46,710 nt of DNA from contig SLBZ01000028.1 in NCBI GenBank assembly GCA_007126095.1, forward strand, positions 1 to 46,710, in the 5' to 3' direction. Made by a program: the position numbers and the translations under genes. This DNA comes from Aquisalimonas sp. (GTDB taxonomy: Bacteria; Pseudomonadota; Gammaproteobacteria; Nitrococcales; Aquisalimonadaceae). Position 1 is the stretch's first letter; each line of letters opens with the position of its first letter. The notes under the pieces were generated by a model. That model saw only the letters and a list, made by a program, of their open reading frames with translations. It ran no database searches and was not told the origin of the DNA. Positions 26,496-34,349 of the stretch are shown one piece after another.

Positions 26496-26501
26496 TAGAT
26501 T
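26496..26501 (+). promoter_or_regulatory. Candidate -10 element for the nitronate monooxygenase gene
   Basis: TAGATT, four of six matches to TATAAT, placed 22 bases after operator site D. The spacing matches the thiolase and dctP3 promoters. Confidence 0.45.
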
Positions 26502-26542
26502 TGCGGACACTCCCGACACCGATCATCACGAAGAGAACCCAC

Positions 26543-27541
26543 ATGACTCTGCCAACGATTCTTGAAGAGAACCTGCGGCTGCCGGTAATCGGCTCGCCCC
26601 TGTTCATCGTCTCCAACCCCGATCTGGTCATCGCCCAGTGCAAGGCGGGCATTGTCGGCTCGTTCCCGGCACTCAACGCTCGCCCCGCCGAGGAGCTGGA
26701 GCTCTGGCTGCAGCGCATCCACACCGAGCTCGCCGAGTACAAGGCCGCGCACCCGGAGAAAAAGGTGGCGCCCTACGCCGTCAACCAGATCGTGCACCAG
26801 AGCAACGACCGCCTGGAGCATGACCTGGAGATGTGCGTGAAGTACGAGGTGCCCATCGTCATCACCAGCCTGCGCGCCCCCACCGAGGCGATCCCGGCGG
26901 TGCATTCCTACGGCGGGCTGGTGTTCCACGACGTCATCAACGTGCGGCATGCGCAGAAGGCGATCGAGGCGGGCGTGGACGGCCTGATCCTGGTCTGCAC
27001 CGGCGCCGGCGGTCACGCCGGCACCCTCAGCCCGTTCGCCCTGGTCTCGGAGATCCGCAGCTTCTACGACGGGCCGATCATCCTCTCCGGTGCCATCACC
27101 CGCGGCGAGCACATCCTTGCGGCGCAGAGCATGGGGGCGGACCTGGCCTACATGGGCACCCGCTTCATCGCCACCGAGGAAGCCAACGCGGCACCGGACT
27201 ACAAGTCCATGATCGTGGACTCCAGTGCCGGCGACGTGGTCTACACCAACCTGTTCACCGGCGTGCACGGCAACTACCTGGGCGGCAGCATCACCCGGGC
27301 CGGCCTGGACCCGAACGATCTGCCGGAAGCGGACAAGAGCAAGATGTCCTTCGGCTCCGGCGGCAGCAGCAAGAACAAGGCGTGGAAGGACATCTGGGGC
27401 GCCGGTCAGGGCGTGGGCAGCATCCGCGACGTTCGCCCCGCAGGCGAGGTGGTCACCAACCTGGAGCGGGAGTACGTCGCCGCGCAACGCCGCATGGCCG
27501 GCCAGGTGTGGGCGATGGAAACCGCTGTCGACCCCGTCTGA
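26543..27541 (+). CDS. Nitronate monooxygenase family flavoprotein
   Basis: A 332-residue FMN-binding TIM-barrel protein of the nitronate monooxygenase/2-nitropropane dioxygenase family. Family features are an N-terminal LRLPVIGSPLFIVSNPDL, a central LVCTGAGGHAGTLSPFAL phosphate/FMN region, and the SGAITRGEHILAAQSMGADLAYMGTRFIATEE block. The ATG at 26543 is preferred; the longer frame runs back over the promoter and operator. Members oxidise alkyl nitronates, but many act as enoyl reductases or have unknown substrates. Operator site D and its -10-like element suggest coregulation with the divergent catabolic operon, so a role in the same pathway is possible. Confidence 0.88.
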   Translation: MTLPTILEENLRLPVIGSPLFIVSNPDLVIAQCKAGIVGSFPALNARPAEELELWLQRIHTELAEYKAAHPEKKVAPYAVNQIVHQSNDRLEHDLEMCVKYEVPIVITSLRAPTEAIPAVHSYGGLVFHDVINVRHAQKAIEAGVDGLILVCTGAGGHAGTLSPFALVSEIRSFYDGPIILSGAITRGEHILAAQSMGADLAYMGTRFIATEEANAAPDYKSMIVDSSAGDVVYTNLFTGVHGNYLGGSITRAGLDPNDLPEADKSKMSFGSGGSSKNKAWKDIWGAGQGVGSIRDVRPAGEVVTNLEREYVAAQRRMAGQVWAMETAVDPV

Positions 27542-27617
27542 TCTCCCTCTGCAGCGGGTTGCGTCGTCCTGGCGCAGCCTGCACTTCCCGTTTGTCGAAC
27601 GTCGTCGCTGATCGCTT

Positions 27618-27637
27618 GGTGGACCTGAAGGTCCACC
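27618..27637. repeat. REP-like palindrome
   Basis: A near-perfect palindrome with 9-base arms GGTGGACCT and AGGTCCACC around GA, followed by CTACGGG. This form is common among repetitive extragenic palindromes in gammaproteobacteria. Only one copy is in the window. It could also terminate the monooxygenase transcript. Confidence 0.5.
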
Positions 27638-27661
27638 CTACGGGCACTGGACGGCGAAACC

Positions 27662-27796
27662 ATGCTCATGCCGGCGGCACTGTACGGCCTGATCATGTTC
27701 ATCCCGGCCATCGGGCTGATCGTATTCGGGCGCAAGCGGCTGCCCTCGCCCCACGCCGGCATGGTGTCGGACCGGGCCGCGGCACCGCAGACCTGA
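27662..27796 (+). CDS. Possible small single-helix membrane protein
   Basis: A 44-residue frame (MLMPAALYGLIMFIPAIGLIVFGRKR followed by a polar tail) with one hydrophobic helix at about residues 4-22 and positive charges after it. It has no strong ribosome site. A terminator-like stem-loop follows 10 bases after the stop. I recognise no family. It lies just after the REP-like palindrome. Confidence 0.4.
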   Translation: MLMPAALYGLIMFIPAIGLIVFGRKRLPSPHAGMVSDRAAAPQT

Positions 27797-27806
27797 GGCG
27801 CCGACT

Positions 27807-27833
27807 CGGGGCGGCTCTCCACGGGCCGCCCCG
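27807..27833. terminator. Bidirectional terminator before the glutathione transferase stop
   Basis: CGGGGCGGC (27807-27815) pairs with GCCGCCCCG (27825-27833), between the small plus-strand frame and the converging glutathione transferase gene. Confidence 0.6.
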
Positions 27834-27834
27834 G

Positions 27835-28455
27835 TCAGTGCGCGGCGTTCATGGCCTCGTCGTCCAGCGCAGCCGCCCGGCGGTAGGCATCGCGGTCGCT
27901 GACCCGCACCCAGTAGTCGCGGAACAGCTCACGCTCCTCGATCATCCCGCTCTGAAGCCCCCAGCCGATCTGCGAGCCGACGTAGACATCGGCGGCGGTG
28001 AACCGCTCGTCGGCGATGAAACTGCCGCCAACCAGCGCCCGGGCCAGAGTGTCCATGACGGACGCATAGTCGCCACACCCGACCTGGATCCGCTGCCGGG
28101 CATCGGGCTCGACGCCCATGCTGCGGTTCATCAGCGCCGCTTCCAGAGGACCCGCCGCAAAGAACAGCCAGCGGTAGTAGGCGCCGCGGGACTGCGGCGT
28201 CGGCGCCAGCCCGGCATCCGGGAACGCATCGGCGAGATAGGCGCAGATGGCGGCGCTTTCGGTGACAATGGTGCCGCCGTGCAGAATGGCGGGCACCTTG
28301 CCCATGGGGTTGATGGCCAGGTATTCCGGGGATTTCATGGCTTCGCCGTAATCCAGCAGCTCGGTGCGGTACGGAATGCCCAGTTCCTCCAGCATCCAGC
28401 GCACGATCCGGCCGCGGGACATGGGATTGGTATAGAAAATCAGCGCGTCCGTCAT
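27835..28455 (-). CDS. Glutathione S-transferase family protein
   Basis: A 206-residue cytoplasmic GST. The N-terminal thioredoxin-fold domain shows FYTNPMSRGRIVRWMLEEL (residues 7-25), NPMGKVPAI with the cis-proline (about 49-57) and TESAAICAYLADAF (65-78). An all-helical C-terminal domain contains the FTAADVYVG N-capping region (152-160). The ATG at 28455 has GGGAG upstream; longer in-frame starts run into the neighbouring promoter region. It stands alone, divergent from the PIN-domain gene. The conjugation substrate is unknown. Confidence 0.9.
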   Translation of the reverse strand: MTDALIFYTNPMSRGRIVRWMLEELGIPYRTELLDYGEAMKSPEYLAINPMGKVPAILHGGTIVTESAAICAYLADAFPDAGLAPTPQSRGAYYRWLFFAAGPLEAALMNRSMGVEPDARQRIQVGCGDYASVMDTLARALVGGSFIADERFTAADVYVGSQIGWGLQSGMIEERELFRDYWVRVSDRDAYRRAAALDDEAMNAAH

Positions 28456-28711
28456 GGGAACACTCCCTGTTGTCTGCCCTGCAGACCATATCACCTTTGC
28501 GGTGCAGCGGCTCCATGCCACTGTTTGTACTAACCTTCCAGTATGCCCACCTGTCCGTGGGCCTCGTGAACCGAACCCGGGAGCCAGAGTGCTGACAACC
28601 GGCCCGAACACCATCCTGTCCCACGACGAACGCGTGCTCGCTGGCGCCGTTGACGCACCGGCGCCCTCGACACATGATGCCAGGAGAGTCCGCGCATTCA
28701 CGGGAGCCGTC

Positions 28712-29305
28712 ATGCGTCGCTTCGTTCTGGATACCAGCGTATTCACCAACCCGCACGTCTCCGCGCAGTTCGGCGAGACACCGGTCCAGGTCCTGGAGAC
28801 GTTTCTCGCGCTGGCGCGGCGCTGCCCGGCGGAGTTCTACATGCCGCTGTCGGTCTACGAGGAGTTCCGCACCATCCGCGAGCTCGACGACGCCCTGGCC
28901 GGCGACGTGGAAACCGAGATCTGGGTCCGCTCGCCCCAGCGCTTCTCGCTGACCATTCCCAGCGATGTGCTGTACGAGTTCATCGACGAGGTGCGCACGC
29001 GCATCGACCGCGGCCTGCGCATTGCGGAGGAGCACACCAAACGGGCCGGCGCGTCGGTGGACATGGACCCGGAGCTGATCACCCACCTGCGCGAGCGCTT
29101 CCGCGAGGCAATGCGCAAGGGACTGGTGGACTCCCGCGAGGACGTGGACGCTGTCCTGCTCGCCATGGAGCTGGATGCGGAGCTCGCCACCGCCGACGAG
29201 GGCATGCGCAAGATGGGCAACCGCATGGGAGTCAAGCTGGTCACCGCTGCCTACCTGCGGCGGGTCATGGAGAACCTGGCCGAGCGCGACCCCAGACGGT
29301 CGTGA
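28712..29305 (+). CDS. RNA ligase partner protein, PIN-like
   Basis: A 197-residue PIN-domain-like protein of the RNA ligase partner family (MJ0950 type), found next to archaeal-type RNA ligases. Candidate metal ligands are visible: Asp7 in RFVLDTSVF, Glu51 or its neighbour in SVYEEFRT, acids near 143-146 in SREDVDAV, and Asp162 in ATADEGM. It is likely a nuclease or RNA-binding partner, but its activity is unknown. The ATG at 28712 follows GGGAG; an in-frame extension upstream to about 28454 lacks conserved pattern. Its stop is one base from the stop of the convergent RNA ligase, so the pair was probably inherited together. Confidence 0.82.
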   Translation: MRRFVLDTSVFTNPHVSAQFGETPVQVLETFLALARRCPAEFYMPLSVYEEFRTIRELDDALAGDVETEIWVRSPQRFSLTIPSDVLYEFIDEVRTRIDRGLRIAEEHTKRAGASVDMDPELITHLRERFREAMRKGLVDSREDVDAVLLAMELDAELATADEGMRKMGNRMGVKLVTAAYLRRVMENLAERDPRRS

Positions 29306-29306
29306 T

Positions 29307-30404
29307 TCAGTCGAACTGCGCGCCGCCGGACAGGGTATTTGCCAGGGTGCCGGTCATCCGCTCCAGTTCGCGTTCGAACTCCAGCCGCCAGTAACCGTCT
29401 TCCCAGCACGGCATGTCTTCGGCGATGTGCACCCGCCGGCCACCGGTGGCTTTCATGTGCGCCATGAACAGCTCGGCGTTGCGTCGCCGCCGGAATCGAC
29501 AGCGGAACGGGATACCCACACGCCCGTACTCCCGGCTGCGGTTGATGGCCCGCCCCACCCCTTCGAGAAAGGCCTGCCCCAGCTGGCGCTCAAGGGCCGC
29601 ATCGCCCATCTGCTGGTGCTCACTGGCGAACAGCGCGAGGCGCATCAGCCGGTTTGTGAAGTACTCCGGCGGCAGATCCAGAAGCTGATCGCCGCACAGG
29701 GCGATGTCGACGATATTGCTGCGGCCGGTCACGTATTTGGCCCGAACGTCGTCGCGCTCCGCCTTGAACACCAGCCCCTCGCTGCCCCGCGCATCCAGCT
29801 CCAGAATCAGTTCGCGCAGGGGCTGGACGTCCATGGGCCGGTAACGGCCGAAGATCCGCGCAGCCGGCAGGGCATAATAGTCGAGCCGCGACATGCGGTG
29901 CTCCTGGTGGAGAAAGTGGCCGGAGGTGGTGTCCATCATGTCGAAGATGAACAGCGCCACATCCTCTTTGATGTCCGGAGGGCAGCCTTCCAGATAGGGG
30001 TTCTCCGGCCCTGCAATCTCTGCGCAGAGCACCAAGCCAGGCTCGTCATCAAGGATCGCCGGGTCCACCAGATCCGGGAGGCGGTCGGTGCTGAACGGGC
30101 AGACGAAACCGCCACGGCTGAAGGCATACAGATCGTCTCCGTGGCGCACGATCCGCACGTTGAAGCCGTCGATCTTCTCCTCCGCCCAGAAGGCGTCGTC
30201 GAAATGACGCTCCAGCCCGGCCGCCAGCGACTGCACCCGGCCAATGGAGGGGTACCCCGGAACCACGATACCGTCATCGATAACGACGCTGCCGCGGGGA
30301 TAGCCGCCAACCGTGTCCACCAGCCGCGTGTAGCGAAGCGTCTCGAAGCGGTCCTGCACAGCCTTGCCGCGCTCGACGGCGTCGGCCAGCACCTGCTGGT
30401 CCAT
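29307..30404 (-). CDS. ATP-dependent RNA ligase, archaeal Pab1020 type
   Basis: A 365-residue homodimer-type RNA ligase. The adenylated lysine is Lys77 in AEEKIDGFNVRI, followed by motif IIIa-like LVLCAEIAGPENPY, motif IV-like SEGLVFKA and motif V-like AKYVTGRSN. A long helical C-terminal domain (about 245-365) matches the dimerisation region of this family, known mainly from archaea and scattered bacteria. It joins RNA 5'-phosphate and 3'-hydroxyl ends. The ATG at 30404 follows GGGGGAG. It converges with its PIN-like partner and lies 50 bases downstream of the GGDEF/EAL gene. The biological substrate is unknown. Confidence 0.85.
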   Translation of the reverse strand: MDQQVLADAVERGKAVQDRFETLRYTRLVDTVGGYPRGSVVIDDGIVVPGYPSIGRVQSLAAGLERHFDDAFWAEEKIDGFNVRIVRHGDDLYAFSRGGFVCPFSTDRLPDLVDPAILDDEPGLVLCAEIAGPENPYLEGCPPDIKEDVALFIFDMMDTTSGHFLHQEHRMSRLDYYALPAARIFGRYRPMDVQPLRELILELDARGSEGLVFKAERDDVRAKYVTGRSNIVDIALCGDQLLDLPPEYFTNRLMRLALFASEHQQMGDAALERQLGQAFLEGVGRAINRSREYGRVGIPFRCRFRRRRNAELFMAHMKATGGRRVHIAEDMPCWEDGYWRLEFERELERMTGTLANTLSGGAQFD

Positions 30405-30453
30405 GGCTCTCCCCCGGGTGGCCCGTGTCACGCCTTCACACCAACATACGCGC

Positions 30454-32310
30454 TCACCGCAGTCCATCCATGCCCGGGGAGACATGCAGGGCGGCCGGCA
30501 GCCGGCCCACCGCCTCCGCCGGCATGGGCCGGGCCAGCAGATAGCCCTGGACCAGGGCACAGCCGGCTTCACGCAGGAACTGATACTGCGACCACGTCTC
30601 CACGCCCTCGGCCACGGTCTTCAGGCCAAGGCTGCGGGCCATGCCGATCATGGAGCGGGTCAGAGTGACGTCCTGGCTGTCTTCGGGCAGCCCGTCGACG
30701 AAGGACCGGTCGATCTTCAACCCGGCGATGGGAATGCGGCGCAGATAGTCCAGGGACGCATAGCCGGTGCCGAAATCATCCACGTAGATGCTGATCCGTC
30801 CCTCACTGAGCACACGCATGTTGTCGGCTACCTGGCCGCCGTGGCTGACCAGTGACAGTTCAGTGATCTCCAGATGCAGCAGCTCCGGTTCCATGCCCAC
30901 CGCTTCGAGGCTGTCCAGCACCATGGTGGCGAACAGCGGGTCCTGGAGCTGCACCGCTTCCACGTTGACGGCCACTGGCCGCAGGGTTACCCCGGCACGC
31001 CGCCAGGCGGCCAGCTGCCGGCAGCATTCCTCCACCACCCAGCGGCCCATGGGGACGATCAGACCCGTCTGCTCGGCGATGGCGATGAAACTGCCCGGCG
31101 ACATCTCGCCCAGCTCGTCATCGTGCCAGCGCAACAGCGCCTCGTAGCTGACAATGCCGTTGTCGGACAGCGACGTGATGGGCTGATAGTGCAGCCGGAA
31201 ATCCTGCCGCTCCGTGGCTCTGCGCAGCCGGGATTCCACGGCGATGCGCCGGGAGATGTCCGCGGAGTCGGCCTGACTGACGAACCGCACGGGCCTGTGC
31301 ACACCGTCCGACGGCACGCGGACCGCGGTCGCCGCCCGCTCCAGAAGCCGCCGTGGTGTCGTACCGTGGTCCGGGAAGACGGAACCGCCAATGCGGACAT
31401 TCAGGTAGTGCTCGTGCCCGTCGACGATGAACGGGCGCTCCAGTGCCCCGCGGATCTGCTCGGCCATGGTGTCGATGCAACCGGTATCGCGCCCCGGCGC
31501 GGGCAGGACCAGTGCGCACTCGTCCCCCTCCAGCCGCGCCGCCGTACCACCCGGCGGGCAGCCGTCACGCAGCCGCGCGGCGAGTTCCACCAGTATCCGG
31601 TCACCGGTGGCGGTGCCGTGGCTTTCGTTGATCAGCCGCAGCCCCTCGATATCGAACAGCAGCACCACCACCTTGCGTCCGTCTCCCTGGCTGAGCTCGA
31701 TCAGGTGCTGCAGCCGCTCACCAACCAAGCGCCGATTGGGTAGACGGGTGAGTGGATCGTAGAACACGGAGAATTCAACGGCGGCGCGCAGGCGGCGCAG
31801 CTCGCGCACATGGTGCAGTTCATGCTGCACCAGCTCCGCGAACTGCCGGAGCCGGGACAGCGCCTGTTCGTCGAAGGCGCGGGGGATGCGGTCGATGACG
31901 CACAGGGTACCCACGGGATGGCCGGCCGGGCCGTGCACCACCACGCCAGCGTAGAAGCGGATGCCGGGATCGCCGGTCACCAACGGATTGCGGGAAAAGC
32001 GTGGATCCCGAAGCGTATCGGACACCAGAAGCATGCCATCTTTGCTGTCGATGGCGTGCGCACAGAAAGAGATGTCGCGATCGACCTGAGCGCGATCCCA
32101 GCCGAAGGCCGACTTGAACCACTCCCGGTCGCGATCCACCAGGCTGATCAGCACGACCGGCAAGCGGAAGATGTCGGCGATCAGATGCGTGAGCCGGTCA
32201 AAGCGCGTCTCCGCCGACGTATCAAGCACATTGAGCGAGTAGAGATCATAAAGCCGCTCTTCCTCAATAGCCGGCCGTCCCGTGCTGTTCAGATTCAGAT
32301 CCTGCTCCAT
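30454..32310 (-). CDS. GAF-GGDEF-EAL protein, likely c-di-GMP phosphodiesterase
   Basis: A 618-residue signalling protein. A GAF domain (about residues 25-165) contains DISFCAHAI and HPVGTLCVID. A GGDEF-type domain follows (FYDPLTRLPNRRL), but its signature reads LEGDEC instead of GGDEF, so cyclase activity is probably lost. The EAL domain keeps YEALLRW, NVEAVQ, LEITE, VDDFGTGYAS, KIDRSF, AEGVET and QGYLLARP, the residues needed for c-di-GMP hydrolysis. No membrane segment is seen, so it is expected in the cytoplasm. The ATG at 32310 is the first codon of the conserved protein; a longer in-frame extension upstream is antisense to the ABC transporter gene and is rejected. Confidence 0.9.
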   Translation of the reverse strand: MEQDLNLNSTGRPAIEEERLYDLYSLNVLDTSAETRFDRLTHLIADIFRLPVVLISLVDRDREWFKSAFGWDRAQVDRDISFCAHAIDSKDGMLLVSDTLRDPRFSRNPLVTGDPGIRFYAGVVVHGPAGHPVGTLCVIDRIPRAFDEQALSRLRQFAELVQHELHHVRELRRLRAAVEFSVFYDPLTRLPNRRLVGERLQHLIELSQGDGRKVVVLLFDIEGLRLINESHGTATGDRILVELAARLRDGCPPGGTAARLEGDECALVLPAPGRDTGCIDTMAEQIRGALERPFIVDGHEHYLNVRIGGSVFPDHGTTPRRLLERAATAVRVPSDGVHRPVRFVSQADSADISRRIAVESRLRRATERQDFRLHYQPITSLSDNGIVSYEALLRWHDDELGEMSPGSFIAIAEQTGLIVPMGRWVVEECCRQLAAWRRAGVTLRPVAVNVEAVQLQDPLFATMVLDSLEAVGMEPELLHLEITELSLVSHGGQVADNMRVLSEGRISIYVDDFGTGYASLDYLRRIPIAGLKIDRSFVDGLPEDSQDVTLTRSMIGMARSLGLKTVAEGVETWSQYQFLREAGCALVQGYLLARPMPAEAVGRLPAALHVSPGMDGLR

Positions 32311-32463
32311 GGCGCGACGCCTCAACTGCCGTAACCCTCTGCTTTCCAAGCATAGTTGAGTGCTACCGCCATCGCCCGCCCCGGCTCTGGACATCGCGCC
32401 GGATCGCGGGGAGGATTGCACCATGCCATTGAACGGGTTCGATCCCCGCCGGAGCACGACCCC

Positions 32464-33431
<968 letters not shown>

Positions 33432-33435
<4 letters not shown>

Positions 33436-34214
33436 GCCGGCCCGGCCTGCTCCGGGGCCTGCAACAGACCGCCAGCCTGGCCTGGCGCACGCTGCTGCAG
33501 CTCCGACACAACCCCTGGGAGCTGGGCGACTTCAGTATCCAGCCGGTGCTCTTTCTGCTGCTGTTCCTGTACGTGTTCGGTGGCGCCATCGCCGGCTCCA
33601 CCAGCGATTACCTGACCTTCATCCTGCCCGGGGTGATCGTCATGAACATGGCCTTTGTCACCGTCTACGTCGGCCACGGCCTGAACACCGACCTCACCAA
33701 GGGTTTCTTCGACCGTCTGCGGGCGCTGCCAATCGCCCCCTGGGCGCCGCTGGCCGGGCGGATTCTCGCGGACCTGGTCAAACAGGCCTGGTCCATCGTC
33801 CTGCTGCTCGCCATCGGATTCCTGCTTGGCTTCCGGCTGGGCACCTCCGTTGGCGGGCTGTTCGCCATGGCCGCCCTGGTGCTGGTGTTCGCCCTGGCCC
33901 TGTCGTGGGTGATGGTCCTGGTGGGTGTCATCGCCCGGGACCCGGAACACGTGCAACTGTTCGGCTTCACCGCACTGTTTCCGGTCACCTTCGTCAGCAA
34001 CGTCTTCGTGCCCGTGGAGACCATGCCGGGCTGGCTGCAGGTCATTGTGATCGCCAACCCGATATCCCAGCTCTCGGACGCCTCCCGCGGGCTCATCGTC
34101 GGCGGCCCGGTACTGGAGCCCGCCCTTTGGGCCGTGGCCTGGTCGGTGGCGATTACCGCCGTGTTCGCTCCGCTTTCGGTGTGGGCGCTGCGGCGGCGGA
34201 TCATGAACGGGTGA
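33432..34214 (+). CDS. ABC transporter permease, DrrB-like
   Basis: A 260-residue membrane protein of the ABC-2 type, with about six hydrophobic segments and an N-terminal cytoplasmic stretch. The segment GFFDRLRALPIAPWAPLAGRILADL and the late FVSNVFVPVETMPGWLQ are characteristic of the DrrB family. It is translationally coupled to the ATPase by an ATGA overlap. The pair probably works as a homodimer of each subunit exporting a hydrophobic molecule. Confidence 0.9.
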
Positions 34215-34349
34215 CCCCGCCCCCGCCTACACCCGTGGGCACCGCAATGCTATCGTCTCGTGTAGGGGCTGCCCCTTTCCGTCCGCTGTGGACCGCCCGG
34301 CGGGCTGCCGATGGCAGCGCAAGGATTGCCACGCCCTGCGGGGGGCCGT

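Noticed and set aside
26377..26742. Longer EthD protein of 245 residues
   Set aside because: The extra N-terminal part covers the operator and promoter region and has no conserved pattern; GGAGAG supports the ATG at 26376.
28606..28640. A possible fifth palindrome ending in CACGACGA upstream of the PIN-like gene
   Set aside because: Only one arm is present; the other side reads TCCTG, so it does not match the TCGTC-N6-GACGA family.
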